NCBI GenBank assembly: GCA_014804675.1
Contig: JAAUZH010000039.1
Coordinates: 104,470-168,469, forward strand
Reading direction: 5' to 3'
Origin: Lachnospiraceae bacterium
GTDB taxonomy: Bacteria; Bacillota; Clostridia; Lachnospirales; Lachnospiraceae
Length of the DNA: 64,000 nt
The translations under genes were made by a program, and so were the position numbers. Below are positions 8,222 through 16,783 of the stretch, in pieces (the stretch's first letter is position 1; every line of letters begins with the position of its first letter). Below the pieces are notes generated by a model. That model saw only the letters and a list, made by a program, of their open reading frames with translations, was not told where the DNA came from and made no database searches.

Positions 8222-9169
8222 ATGAAATTAGGAAGAAAGTTATTTACTGGATTATTGGCAGCAGCCTTGGCGGTAACCTGTTTTTTTGCAGCAGGCGCTG
8301 AATTGAAAGCGGCATACACACCAGTTTATAATGGCGACTATGATCAATATGGATTTGACAAATACGGTTTTGATAAGTATAAGATTAAATATGAGCTTAA
8401 AGGCGCACATAATAATGCAAAAACGAAAATGCGCATGGAGGTAGAAGATCCCAGCTATTTAGCAGATGGAATCAAAATCGCATATAATGATAAGAATCAT
8501 AAATTAATTTCCGTAAAATCAAGCAGTAAGAATCTTGTGGTTAAAATTATTGCAAACGGTTCTTCCGTTAATTCGGCAGAGACAAGGGAATATCCGGATG
8601 GAAGAAAAGAAGATATCAATAAGTCTACCAGTTATGAAAATGATGCAGAGATAGGCTTATATGCCAAAAAAACAGGAAATTATAAGGTGACCATTACAAC
8701 GAAGCTTTCAACCGGTGCGACTTTGAGAAAAGTCATTTCCATAAAAGCGACTTCCAATGATCCGTATACATTTTCTTATGCCAATGCTACGAAAAAGAAG
8801 GATTCAAACGGACAGTATTATTATACAAAGTTTTATAGTGTGAAATCTGGGAAGTTAACGGTAAAGGCAGCTAAAGGCTATGCCATAACCTCCATCAAAT
8901 TTGCCAACAGCTTTAATGCAAATGGGGAATTTGATTTTAAATCAATCAGCAGCGGAACAAAGGTAAGCTTAAATACAAAAACGAACAGGACAGTGAATTC
9001 GCTGTCAAAGGGTTCGGTTGACATGAATACTTATAAGCATGTCATTACAAATACACGTACCAGAAGCTATGATTATATCTTTCCTATGTCTGCGGTAAAG
9101 ATTACCTATAAAGACACTTGGCTGGGCAATACATTTGAAGACACCAGCTACTTGTACTACAGAAAGTAA
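8222..9169 (+). CDS. Exported protein of unknown function
   Basis: A 315-residue protein with a classical signal peptide (MKLGRKLFTGLLAAALAVTCFFAAGAELKA). The mature start repeats YDQYGFDKYGFDKYKIKYEL. The rest is lysine-, serine- and tyrosine-rich with alternating beta-strand character, suggesting stacked beta-sandwich or Ig-like units. No lipobox, sortase motif, catalytic motif or wall-anchor repeat is visible. A TTG directly precedes the ATG; the AGGAGGGG site fits either, and I chose the ATG. It has its own strong promoter and terminator. It lies next to the CHAP protein, so a surface role is likely, but I do not recognise the family. Confidence 0.8.
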   Translation: MKLGRKLFTGLLAAALAVTCFFAAGAELKAAYTPVYNGDYDQYGFDKYGFDKYKIKYELKGAHNNAKTKMRMEVEDPSYLADGIKIAYNDKNHKLISVKSSSKNLVVKIIANGSSVNSAETREYPDGRKEDINKSTSYENDAEIGLYAKKTGNYKVTITTKLSTGATLRKVISIKATSNDPYTFSYANATKKKDSNGQYYYTKFYSVKSGKLTVKAAKGYAITSIKFANSFNANGEFDFKSISSGTKVSLNTKTNRTVNSLSKGSVDMNTYKHVITNTRTRSYDYIFPMSAVKITYKDTWLGNTFEDTSYLYYRK

Positions 9170-9197
9170 AAAGGCTTTCTGCTGAAATTGAAATGGC

Positions 9198-9238
9198 GGA
9201 TGCTGGAGATGTTGAATACATCTTCGGCATCCCTTTTT
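9198..9238 (+). terminator. Terminator after the exported protein
   Basis: A 15-base stem, GGATGCTGGAGATGT (9198-9212) with ACATCTTCGGCATCC (9218-9232, two G-T pairs), 5-base loop and T5. Confidence 0.88.
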
Positions 9239-9403
9239 ATTTGTCGGGGCTTCATGAGCCTTGGGCAGGCAACGGATAAGGAAGCCTGTTTGTGAAAATG
9301 GCAAAATTTTACAAAAAATATGATATATTGCCATAAATTAACGGAAAATTTTTGGAAATTTTTGACAATAATGAAAAAATAAGAAGAAAAATAAAAAAAT
9401 GTG

Positions 9404-9432
9404 TTGACAATTGGCAAGAGCTTGGATATAAT
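9404..9432 (+). promoter_or_regulatory. Consensus sigma-A promoter upstream of the GH3 gene
   Basis: TTGACA (9404-9409), exactly 17 bases, TATAAT (9427-9432): both boxes match the consensus fully. It lies about 335 bases before the start codon, so the transcript has an unusually long leader. Confidence 0.85.
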
Positions 9433-9439
9433 AAGTACA

Positions 9440-9768
9440 TACAAAAGAAATTCACATAGATGAAATCTAATGAAAGAGAGGTACGGTCCACCAGAATAGC
9501 AAATAAGTTTTAGAAAAAGAGTACAAAAGAGTGAAGTACCAAAAGAAAACGTTTGAATCGAGTACATGAGAAGAAGTAACGAGGTACAAAAGAAAATTTT
9601 TCTAAAAGACCGTTACAGTACAATCAGTACAAAGGGAAGAAATGGAAAGAGGAGAACAGAATATGGAGGTTGGTCCAATGGATCAGGAAGTTTAGAAGCG
9701 GGTATTGGTCGAAATAGATTGATACCCGCTAGTACTTTGTGTTAAAATGACCTTGGAGGTGCGAAGCT
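9440..9768 (+). promoter_or_regulatory. Long 5' leader with GTAC-AAAAG repeats, a short upstream ORF and a hairpin
   Basis: Between the promoter and the GH3 start there is no long ORF. The leader carries a purine-rich motif (GTACAAAAGA and variants) at about 9441, 9521, 9536 and 9584, plus related GTAC words at 9481, 9562 and 9618-9630. A 10-codon ORF (9663-9695, MEVGPMDQEV) has a good GAGGAG site. A hairpin follows: GCGGGTAT (9698-9705) with ATACCCGC (9722-9729), without a T-run. A regulatory leader is the obvious reading, but I match it to no known riboswitch. Confidence 0.45.
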
Positions 9769-11232
9769 ATGTTTAATAAGCAGTCAGAGGAAGTTTCAAA
9801 AGAAGAGGCGCGAAGGAAAAAGAGAAAAAAGGCTCAATTACAGGCATATGGCATTTTGACAGCAGGTGTTTTGGCACTGGTTCTGGTGATAGTGGGTATT
9901 TGCAGTGGTGTAGGATTTATTGTAAAAAGGGTAAATGCAAGTAAGGCGGAGCAAGCTTCGGAAAAGAACGATAAGGCAAATGAGCATACGGTTTCCGGTG
10001 ATGACGATATGGAGGAGGAAACCTTGGATCTGGCTGCACAGATTGCAGAAGCAAATGCCGAGGAAACGGAGCAGACTACGGAAGAACTGCAGGAGGAAGT
10101 GCTTCGCAATTATGTGGGTTCCTTTATTGACAGCATGACAATCGAGGAAAAAGTAGCAGGATTGTTTTTTGTTACACCGGAATCGATTACAGGAGTGAAA
10201 ACTGTAGTTGCTGCTGGAAGCAGTACAAGCAGTGCTTTATTGAATTATCCGGTAGGAGGCATTGTGTATGATGCTAAAAATATCCAGGATGCAGCACAGT
10301 TTAAAGAAGTGATATATAATACGAAAATATTTAGTAAATATGAGATATTTGTTGCATTGACAGAAGAAGGCGGAGAAACAGGACCTTTGTATTCCAGCGG
10401 ACTGCTTACTGAGCCTGTATTGAGCCAATCGGAAATTGGCGCAACCTCAGGGGTGGCAGGTGCTTACAGCGCAGGAATATCCATAGGCACTACCTTGCTG
10501 GGGCTTGGAGTTAACGTGAATTTTGCTCCGGTTTCTGATGTGACGACCGTGGACAATGCTTTTATTGCGCCAAGGGCTTATGGAAGCGATGTAACAACTG
10601 CTATGTCTTTGACAAAAAACATGCTAAAAGGAATGAGCGACCAGTCTGTATATGGATGCCTTAAGTATTTTCCGGGACATAGTGATGTGACTGTGGATAC
10701 AAGTAAGGGACGGGGCGTATCGAAACGAACCAAGGAGGATTTGGAAAAATGCGAATACGAGATGGTAAAGATGGCCATTGAGGAGAAGGTTCCTTTTTTG
10801 ATGGTATCTCATGTGTCCATGCCTGAAATAACAGGGGATAATACACCGGCTTCCCTTTCAGGAGCATTTATTACGGATATGCTTCGGGATGAATTGGGAT
10901 ATCAGGGGATTATCATAACGGATTATATGAATAAATCGGCAATTGCAAAGTATTATAAACATGCGGATGCAGCAGTCATGGCAATTCAGGCTGGTGCGGA
11001 TATGATATTAGTGCCTTCTGACTTTAAAAAGGCTTATGCCGGTGTGGTTGCGGCTGTAGAAGCAGGAGATATTACTGAGGACAGGCTGGATGAATCCTTG
11101 TACCGGATTTTCATGCTGAAATACAAAAATTCAGTGGATTATAGCGCAGTGCTGGAAGCGGAACAGTCCGGAAAGGAAGCAGGGGAAGCATCGGAATCCT
11201 CTTTAGACGAAACGGATAATGGTTCGGAGTAG
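9769..11232 (+). CDS. Membrane-anchored glycoside hydrolase family 3 protein (NagZ-like)
   Basis: A 487-residue protein with a basic N-terminus, one membrane span (about residues 27-51) and an acidic, Glu-rich linker to about residue 115, so the catalytic domain should lie outside the membrane. The GH3 N-terminal barrel is clear: VNVNFAPVSDV, KYFPGHSDVTVDTSKGRG and the nucleophile region GIIITDYMNKSAI. NagZ-type enzymes remove beta-N-acetylglucosamine from wall fragments and use a His in the KHFPGHGxxxxDSH loop as acid/base. Here that DSH reads DTS, so the His is missing although the Asp nucleophile remains. Activity is therefore uncertain. The GGAGG site fits the ATG at 9769. Confidence 0.88.
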   Translation: MFNKQSEEVSKEEARRKKRKKAQLQAYGILTAGVLALVLVIVGICSGVGFIVKRVNASKAEQASEKNDKANEHTVSGDDDMEEETLDLAAQIAEANAEETEQTTEELQEEVLRNYVGSFIDSMTIEEKVAGLFFVTPESITGVKTVVAAGSSTSSALLNYPVGGIVYDAKNIQDAAQFKEVIYNTKIFSKYEIFVALTEEGGETGPLYSSGLLTEPVLSQSEIGATSGVAGAYSAGISIGTTLLGLGVNVNFAPVSDVTTVDNAFIAPRAYGSDVTTAMSLTKNMLKGMSDQSVYGCLKYFPGHSDVTVDTSKGRGVSKRTKEDLEKCEYEMVKMAIEEKVPFLMVSHVSMPEITGDNTPASLSGAFITDMLRDELGYQGIIITDYMNKSAIAKYYKHADAAVMAIQAGADMILVPSDFKKAYAGVVAAVEAGDITEDRLDESLYRIFMLKYKNSVDYSAVLEAEQSGKEAGEASESSLDETDNGSE

Positions 11233-11261
11233 GGAAGAAGTTATTAGAATCTGTTTATCAG

Positions 11262-11311
11262 GGCAGCTTTTGCCGGAAAGGATATTCCGGTTAAGGCTGC
11301 CGCTTTTTTTA
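11262..11311. terminator. Strong terminator between the convergent GH3 and TraX genes
   Basis: GGCAGC...CCGGAA pairs with TTCCGG...GGCTGCC (11262-11301) with an internal loop, followed by T8 on the plus strand. The T-run overlaps the TraX stop region, so the hairpin may serve both genes, although the minus strand lacks a matching long T-run. Confidence 0.85.
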
Positions 11312-12079
11312 TTTTGGCAAATATAATCTGAGAAAATAGAGAAGCAGTAAATGAAGCGGATAGAAGAAGTAGAACAGATATTTTATGGAGAGCCCTTTTT
11401 TTCCGTTGTAGAAAGGGATGCACAAAAAAGCAGGCAGGCAGAATGGTTCCCAAAGGAAACTGAAATATCCGACGATACATGCCATTTTTCTGTTATTATG
11501 ATAGTAATAGAAAATAACGATTAGAACAATGCCGATGCCATAATAATCCGTTCTAAGTATAGTAGCCAATCCGATAAAAAAGAGTATAATAAATAAGCTG
11601 TTGGAGGTTTGCGCATTGGGTGAAAGTCCTTTGGAAAGAGCAAGCTGTTTTTGCTTTTCCAGTGCAATCATGCAAAGAAGCCCCAGAAGCAGGGTGAAAA
11701 AAACATTCTGCATTTGAAAGGAGAAGGGAGCATTAAGAAAAGCAAGGTCAAAAGGGATTTCGGAAATAAGGGAAAAGAGAAAAAGCCGGCAGGCATATTT
11801 CTGTTTGCTTTTTGTATGGAAAAACCCTTCTACCAACAAAAAGCAGTAAATGGGAAAGGCAATCCTTCCCAGATTCCGAAAGATCCGGTAAAGCCCATAA
11901 AGTGTCATAGGGCAGTTTTGCCATAAAGCTGTATTGCTTCCGGCAGTGCAGCCGGGAAGATAGTATAGGAGCCCGGCGCCAATGTGGTCTATAAGCATAG
12001 TGAGCATGGCGATGAGCTTCAGGCTGCTGCCGCTTAAGATTTGATAGGGAGCGGTGGTGTTATGGTCTGTTTCGTTCAT
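11309..12079 (-). CDS. TraX family membrane protein
   Basis: A 256-residue protein with about seven to eight hydrophobic segments. The opening LKLIAMLTMLIDHIGAGLLYY, followed by RNLGRIAFPIYCFLLVEGFFHT and LFLFSLISEIPFDLAF, is the TraX pattern. TraX acetylates pilin in the F plasmid, but chromosomal copies in Firmicutes have no established role. No transfer genes are nearby, so conjugation is not implied. The ATG at 12079 follows an AGGA site. Confidence 0.88.
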   Translation of the reverse strand: MNETDHNTTAPYQILSGSSLKLIAMLTMLIDHIGAGLLYYLPGCTAGSNTALWQNCPMTLYGLYRIFRNLGRIAFPIYCFLLVEGFFHTKSKQKYACRLFLFSLISEIPFDLAFLNAPFSFQMQNVFFTLLLGLLCMIALEKQKQLALSKGLSPNAQTSNSLFIILFFIGLATILRTDYYGIGIVLIVIFYYYHNNRKMACIVGYFSFLWEPFCLPAFLCIPFYNGKKGLSIKYLFYFFYPLHLLLLYFLRLYLPK

Positions 12080-12188
12080 GGATATATCCTGCTTTCTTTG
12101 TTGGGAATCCGGATTGCATTCCGGAGCCTGTCATAATAAAAAAGGCTTAAATCTTTAGAAAACCTAAACATTTAAACCTTCTCATAAG

Positions 12189-12260
<72 letters not shown>

Positions 12261-12329
12261 AAGCTATATTGCAATGTGATGTGTGCCACATGCAAGTAAT
12301 AATTTACCATATAAGATTTGGGCTGTCAA

Positions 12330-12350
12330 CCACTTTTTTTAAAAAAGTGG
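12330..12350. other. Perfect AT-rich palindrome
   Basis: CCACTTTTTT and AAAAAAGTGG flank a single T, between tRNA-Gly and the beta-CASP gene. As RNA the loop would be too tight without opening several pairs. It could be a weak terminator or an operator; nothing decides this. Confidence 0.3.
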
Positions 12351-12415
12351 AATATTTTTACTGTTTATGGTAAAATGAAATATCAGTTGGGATATATGCA
12401 AATTGGAGGGATACT

Positions 12416-14014
12416 ATGAAGCTTACTTTTATTGGTGCTGCCCACGAGGTAACCGGAAGCTGCCATTATGTAAATGCCTGTGGCAAGCATATTTTAGTGG
12501 ATTTTGGAATGGAGCAGGGAGTCAATGTGTTTGAAAATGTTCCCCTGCCGGTAGATGAGGCGCAGATTGATTATGTGCTTTTGACTCATGCCCATGTGGA
12601 TCATTCGGGAATGCTTCCGCTTTTGTACGCAAGAGGATTTCGTGGACAGATATTTATGACAGATGCTACTGCTGATTTGTGCAGCATTATGCTAAGAGAC
12701 TGTGCCCACATACAGATGCAGGAAGCAGAATGGAAGAACCGGAAGGCAAAACGTCATGCAGGGCTTGGCGAGGTAGAGCCTCCCTATACGATGGAAGATG
12801 CGGATGGAGTCATTAAACGGATTGTCCCTTGCCATTATGATAAGGTAATAGAATTATGCGATGGCATAAAAATCAGGTTTACGGATATCGGACATTTGCT
12901 TGGCTCTTCCAGCATTGAAGTCTGGCTTTCGGAAAACGGAGTGGAAAAGAAGCTGGTATTCTCAGGGGATATCGGCAATTATAACCAGCCTCTGATCAAA
13001 GACCCGAAAAAGACAGAGGAAGCTGATTATGTCATAATGGAATCCACTTATGGAGACAGACTGCATGGAGAGAGGAATCAGGACTATGTGGCTGAATTTA
13101 CCCGCATTTTAAAGGATACTTTTGATAAAGGCGGTAATGTGGTAATTCCTTCCTTTGCTGTGGGAAGGACCCAGGAGATGCTTTATTTTCTGCGGAAAAT
13201 AAAAGCGGAAGGGCTGGTGGAAGGGCATCCGGATTTTCCAGTATATGTGGATAGTCCTTTGGCGGTAGAGGCTACCGGAATATTTCATAAGAATATTTAT
13301 AATTGCTTTGATGAAGAGGCAATGGAGCTTGTAAAGCAGGGAATTAATCCAATCAGTTTTCCCGGGCTGCGCCTTACGATTACCAGTGATGAATCTAAGG
13401 CGATCAATTTTGACGATACGCCCAAGGTTATCATATCAGCCTCCGGTATGTGTGAGGCAGGACGAATCCGCCATCATTTAAAGCACAATTTATGGAGACC
13501 GGAATGTACGATCCTGTTTGTAGGATATCAGGCGGCAGGTACTTTGGGGCGTATGCTGAACGATGGTGTGGAGCAGGTGAAGTTATTTGGTGAGACAATT
13601 GGAGTCAGGGCAAGGATAGAGCGGCTGGCAGGTATGTCCGGACATGCGGATAAGAATGGACTGCTGGACTGGATAACGGGATTTACCAAAAAGCCTGAAC
13701 GGGTCTTTGTGGTTCATGGAGAGGACAGTGTGTGCAAGGCATTTACTGAGTGCCTGGAAAAGGAGTATGGATTTTCCGCCTATGCACCTTACAGCGGCAC
13801 AAGAGTAGACCTGGCTGGCAATACGATAGAATATGCCGCTTCTCCAGTGCCAGTCAAAAAGAAAGCCGGCCATATTTCAGATGTTTTTGCCCGGCTTGTG
13901 GCAGCAGGACAAAGGCTTCTTAGCGTTATTCAGAAAAATGAAGGCGGTGCCAATAAGGAGCTGGCCAGATTTGCGGATCAGATCAATTCCCTATGCGATA
14001 AATGGGATAAATAA
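12416..14014 (+). CDS. Metallo-beta-lactamase/beta-CASP family nuclease-like protein
   Basis: A 532-residue protein. The metallo-beta-lactamase motif LLTHAHVDHSG lies near residue 60. Further metal ligands are in GHLLGSSSIEV and FSGDIGNY. The beta-CASP part contains IPSFAVGRTQEMLYFLRKI and IISASGMCEAGRIRHHL, and RMMBL-type GMSGHADKNGLLDWI plus VFVVHGED follow. This architecture is that of RNA-processing nucleases (CPSF73-like); bacterial members are predicted ribonucleases whose substrates are mostly unknown. The C-terminal 60 residues are a helical extension. It is 30 bases upstream of thyA, probably cotranscribed. Confidence 0.92.
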   Translation: MKLTFIGAAHEVTGSCHYVNACGKHILVDFGMEQGVNVFENVPLPVDEAQIDYVLLTHAHVDHSGMLPLLYARGFRGQIFMTDATADLCSIMLRDCAHIQMQEAEWKNRKAKRHAGLGEVEPPYTMEDADGVIKRIVPCHYDKVIELCDGIKIRFTDIGHLLGSSSIEVWLSENGVEKKLVFSGDIGNYNQPLIKDPKKTEEADYVIMESTYGDRLHGERNQDYVAEFTRILKDTFDKGGNVVIPSFAVGRTQEMLYFLRKIKAEGLVEGHPDFPVYVDSPLAVEATGIFHKNIYNCFDEEAMELVKQGINPISFPGLRLTITSDESKAINFDDTPKVIISASGMCEAGRIRHHLKHNLWRPECTILFVGYQAAGTLGRMLNDGVEQVKLFGETIGVRARIERLAGMSGHADKNGLLDWITGFTKKPERVFVVHGEDSVCKAFTECLEKEYGFSAYAPYSGTRVDLAGNTIEYAASPVPVKKKAGHISDVFARLVAAGQRLLSVIQKNEGGANKELARFADQINSLCDKWDK

Positions 14015-14044
14015 TAAATGGTGGAAATGGGAAAGAGGTAAGAT

Positions 14045-14893
14045 ATGAGTATTGCAGATGAAGTATTTATTGGAATGTGCAAGGATATTCTGGAGAATGG
14101 CACGAGCACGGAAGGAGAAAAGGTAAGGCCTAAGTGGCAGGATGGAACTCCGGCTTACACCATAAAAAAATTTGGAGTAGTTAACCGTTATGACCTTCGG
14201 AAGGAATTCCCTATTCTGACACTTCGAAAAACGGCATTAAAAAGCGCTACGGATGAAATGCTTTGGATATGGCAGAAAAAGTCCAATAACATTCACGATC
14301 TGCACAGCCATATTTGGGATGAGTGGGCGGACGAAGACGGTTCTATCGGTAAGGCATACGGCTATCAGATGGGCATAAAACATCAATACAAGGAAGGCAT
14401 GATGGATCAGGTGGACCGGGTTCTTTATGATTTGAAGAATCATCCTTTTAGCCGCCGGATCATGACCAATATTTATGTTCATCAGGACCTGCATGAAATG
14501 AATCTGTATCCCTGTGCCTACAGCATGACCTTTAATGTAACTCAGAGAAAAGGGGAGGAGAAGCTTACCCTGAATGCAATTTTGAATCAGCGTTCCCAGG
14601 ATGTATTAGCAGCCAATAACTGGAATGTGGTGCAGTATGCTGTTTTAATCCATATGCTGGCGCAGGTATGTGATATGCATGTGGGGGAATTCGTCCATGT
14701 GATTGCAGATGCCCATATTTATGACAGACATGTTCCCATCATTGAGGAACTGATTAAAAGACCGGGCTATGATGCACCTGCTTTCTGGCTGAATCCGGAT
14801 ATTAAGGACTTTTATCAGTTTACAAGGAATGATGTGAAGCTGGAAAATTATGTAACGGGAGAGCAGATTACGGGAATTCCCATTGCTGTTTAG
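14045..14893 (+). CDS. thyA: Thymidylate synthase
   Basis: Makes dTMP from dUMP using methylenetetrahydrofolate and releases dihydrofolate. The 282-residue protein has the catalytic cysteine in LYPCAYSMTFNV (around residue 158), followed by LNAILNQRSQDVLAANNWNVVQYAVL and HVIADAHIYDRHV. That catalytic region departs slightly from the E. coli-type PPCH motif, as in several clostridial enzymes. It starts 30 bases after the beta-CASP gene with an AAAGAGG site, and folA follows 26 bases later. This pairing regenerates the dihydrofolate that ThyA makes. Confidence 0.95.
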   Translation: MSIADEVFIGMCKDILENGTSTEGEKVRPKWQDGTPAYTIKKFGVVNRYDLRKEFPILTLRKTALKSATDEMLWIWQKKSNNIHDLHSHIWDEWADEDGSIGKAYGYQMGIKHQYKEGMMDQVDRVLYDLKNHPFSRRIMTNIYVHQDLHEMNLYPCAYSMTFNVTQRKGEEKLTLNAILNQRSQDVLAANNWNVVQYAVLIHMLAQVCDMHVGEFVHVIADAHIYDRHVPIIEELIKRPGYDAPAFWLNPDIKDFYQFTRNDVKLENYVTGEQITGIPIAV

Positions 14894-14919
14894 GAATATG
14901 GAAAAGGAGAGGTACATGG

Positions 14920-15408
14920 ATGCGCTTAATTGTAAATGCAGATAACAACTGGGGAATCGGATTGAAAAATAAACTGCTTGTGCGGATTCCCAATGACATG
15001 AAATTCTTCCGGTCACAGACCATTGGAAAGGTAATCGTGATGGGACGCAATACACTGGAAAGCTTTCCACAGGCACAGCCCCTTGCGGGACGCACTAATA
15101 TCGTGCTTACAACAGACCCGGCTTATGAGGTGAATGATGCAATCGTCCTGCATTCCATGGAGGAATTGTGGGAAGAGTTAAAGAAATATGATGATGACGA
15201 CGTATATGTGATTGGAGGAGAAAGCATTTACAGGCAGCTGCTTCCGCATTGTAAGAAGGCGCATGTGACAAAGGTAAATCACTGCTATGAAGCTGATGCC
15301 CATTTTCCAAATCTGGATGAAAATCCGGAATGGAGGAAGGTGGAGGAAAGTGAAGAGCATACGTATTTTGATTTGGAGTATGTGTTTGCTGTTTATGAGC
15401 GGGTGTAA
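14920..15408 (+). CDS. folA: Dihydrofolate reductase
   Basis: Reduces dihydrofolate with NADPH. The 162-residue length is typical. Signatures are IVNADNNWGIGLKNKLLVRIPNDMKFFRSQT at the N-terminus (the usual acidic active-site residue position is the D in PNDMKFF), VIVMGRNTLESFP for the NADPH site, and VYVIGGESIYRQLLP. It is cotranscribed with thyA by position and shared function. The leucine-rich substitutions near the active site (KNKLLVRIP in place of GNKLPWHLP) are notable but common in clostridia. Confidence 0.94.
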   Translation: MRLIVNADNNWGIGLKNKLLVRIPNDMKFFRSQTIGKVIVMGRNTLESFPQAQPLAGRTNIVLTTDPAYEVNDAIVLHSMEELWEELKKYDDDDVYVIGGESIYRQLLPHCKKAHVTKVNHCYEADAHFPNLDENPEWRKVEESEEHTYFDLEYVFAVYERV

Positions 15409-15414
15409 GAGAGT

Positions 15415-15468
15415 GGATGCTGACAGGACGCGGCAGAGGGAGGAGGGCGGCTCCTACGTCCGCCATCC
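15415..15468 (+). other. GC-rich structured segment after folA
   Basis: GGATG (15415-15419) pairs with CATCC (15464-15468) and GGACG (15426-15430) with CGTCC (15457-15461), enclosing a purine-rich region with a further possible GGC/GCC pairing. No T-run follows. It may terminate the folA transcript or form part of the ilvE upstream region. Confidence 0.4.
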
Positions 15469-15514
15469 TATCAAACTCCCCATACAAAAAATGCAATTTC
15501 TTCCCCCATCAAAG

Positions 15515-15543
15515 TTGAAATACAATACAAACAGTGCTATAAT
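15515..15543 (+). promoter_or_regulatory. Promoter of ilvE
   Basis: TTGAAA (15515-15520), 17-base spacer, TATAAT (15538-15543). Transcription would start near 15550. That rules out the upstream in-frame ATG at 15552 and supports the start at 15597. Confidence 0.75.
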
Positions 15544-15596
15544 ACAGTGCAATGAGGCAGGGACAGGCTGCTAACTTAGATAGGAGTGACAAGGTT

Positions 15597-16625
15597 ATGG
15601 AAAAGAAAAACATTGATTGGGAAAATCTTGGGTTTGGCTACATAGAAACCGAGCAAAGATATGTTTCCAATTACAAAGACGGTGCATGGGATGAAGGAAT
15701 GCTTACCAAGGATGCCAACGTGGTCATTAGTGAGTGTGCATGTGTATTGCAATATGCCCAGACTATTTTCGAGGGTATGAAAGCATATACAACGGAAAAA
15801 GGTGAGATAGTAGTCTTTAGGCCGGATTTGAATGCAAAGCGTATGATTGATTCTGCTAGGAGACTGGAAATGCCGGTATTTCCAGAGGACCGTTTTGTGG
15901 ATGCGGTAGTAAAAGTAGTGGAAGCCAATAAAGCGTATGTTCCTCCTTATGGTTCCGGAGCTACCTTATACCTTCGCCCGTATATGTTCGGAAGCAATGC
16001 GGTAATTGGTGTAAAGCCTGCGGATGAGTATCAGTTCAGAGTATTTGCCACACCGGTAGGACCTTATTTTAAAGGCGGTGTAAAGCCTCTTACTATCTGT
16101 GTCAGCGACTTTGACAGAGCAGCGCCTCAGGGAACCGGAAATATTAAAGCAGGGCTGAATTATGCCATGAGCCTTCATGCCATCGTAACAGCTCATCATA
16201 ATGGATTTGACGAAAATATGTATCTGGATGCGGCTACCCGTACGAAAGTGGAAGAAACAGGAGGAGCTAATTTCCTCTTTGTAACAAAAGACGGTAAGGT
16301 AGTGACGCCTAAATCAAACAGTATCCTTCCTTCCATTACCCGCCGTTCCTTAATGACGGTTGCAAAGGATTATCTTGGACTGGAAGTGGAAGAAAGAGAA
16401 GTTTATTTTGACGAAATCAAGGATTTTGCGGAATGCGGCCTATGCGGTACGGCTGCTGTAATCTCTCCTGTTGGAAAGATCGTGGATCATGGAAAAGAGA
16501 TTTGTTTCCCAAGCGGAATGAATCAGATGGGCGAAGTCACAAAGAAATTATATGATACTTTAACGGGTATCCAGATGGGACGTATTGAAGCGCCTGAAGG
16601 CTGGATTAAAGTAGTGGAAGCATAA
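15597..16625 (+). CDS. ilvE: Branched-chain amino acid aminotransferase
   Basis: PLP fold-type IV enzyme that transfers the amino group between branched-chain 2-oxo acids and glutamate. The protein has 342 residues from the ATG at 15597, which follows TAGGAG. Motifs include QTIFEGMKAY near residue 60, the YLRPYMFGS segment, the PLP lysine in NIKAGLNYAMSL (around residue 187), and LDAATRTKVEETGGANFLFV, FAECGLCGTAAVISP. It is a single-gene unit with its own promoter and terminator. It is not beside other ilv genes in this window. Confidence 0.95.
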   Translation: MEKKNIDWENLGFGYIETEQRYVSNYKDGAWDEGMLTKDANVVISECACVLQYAQTIFEGMKAYTTEKGEIVVFRPDLNAKRMIDSARRLEMPVFPEDRFVDAVVKVVEANKAYVPPYGSGATLYLRPYMFGSNAVIGVKPADEYQFRVFATPVGPYFKGGVKPLTICVSDFDRAAPQGTGNIKAGLNYAMSLHAIVTAHHNGFDENMYLDAATRTKVEETGGANFLFVTKDGKVVTPKSNSILPSITRRSLMTVAKDYLGLEVEEREVYFDEIKDFAECGLCGTAAVISPVGKIVDHGKEICFPSGMNQMGEVTKKLYDTLTGIQMGRIEAPEGWIKVVEA

Positions 16626-16663
16626 CATCCTCATAATTAGAATAAGCAAATATGGGTTGAAGA

Positions 16664-16702
16664 GGCTGTGGAAAGATTTTTAGTTTTTTCACAGCTTTTT
16701 TT
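16664..16702 (+). terminator. Terminator after ilvE
   Basis: GGCTGTG (16664-16670) pairs with CACAGC (16690-16695), extended by A-T pairs, followed by T7. Confidence 0.85.
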
Positions 16703-16712
16703 GCAAAATCTA

Positions 16713-16740
16713 TTGACAATTTTCTTAAAATGTGTATTAT
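16713..16740 (+). promoter_or_regulatory. Promoter of the gntR-ABC operon
   Basis: TTGACA (16713-16718), 16-base spacer, TATTAT (16735-16740). The -10 box lies inside the left half of the inverted repeat described next, so a bound repressor would block polymerase. Confidence 0.7.
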
Positions 16741-16767
16741 TGTATTAGATGGATGATACAATAATAC
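16734..16767 (+). promoter_or_regulatory. Perfect inverted-repeat operator of the GntR regulator
   Basis: GTATTATTGTAT (16734-16745) and its exact complement ATACAATAATAC (16756-16767) are separated by 10 bases. The site overlaps the -10 box and transcription start and ends 16 bases before the regulator's start codon. The geometry is that of an autoregulatory YtrA-type GntR operator; binding is inferred, not shown. Confidence 0.8.
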
Positions 16768-16783
16768 AGAAAGGAGAAGCTAT

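Noticed and set aside
11309..12079. TraX as a sign of a conjugative element
   Set aside because: No relaxase, coupling protein or type IV secretion gene is near, and chromosomal TraX homologues are common in Firmicutes.
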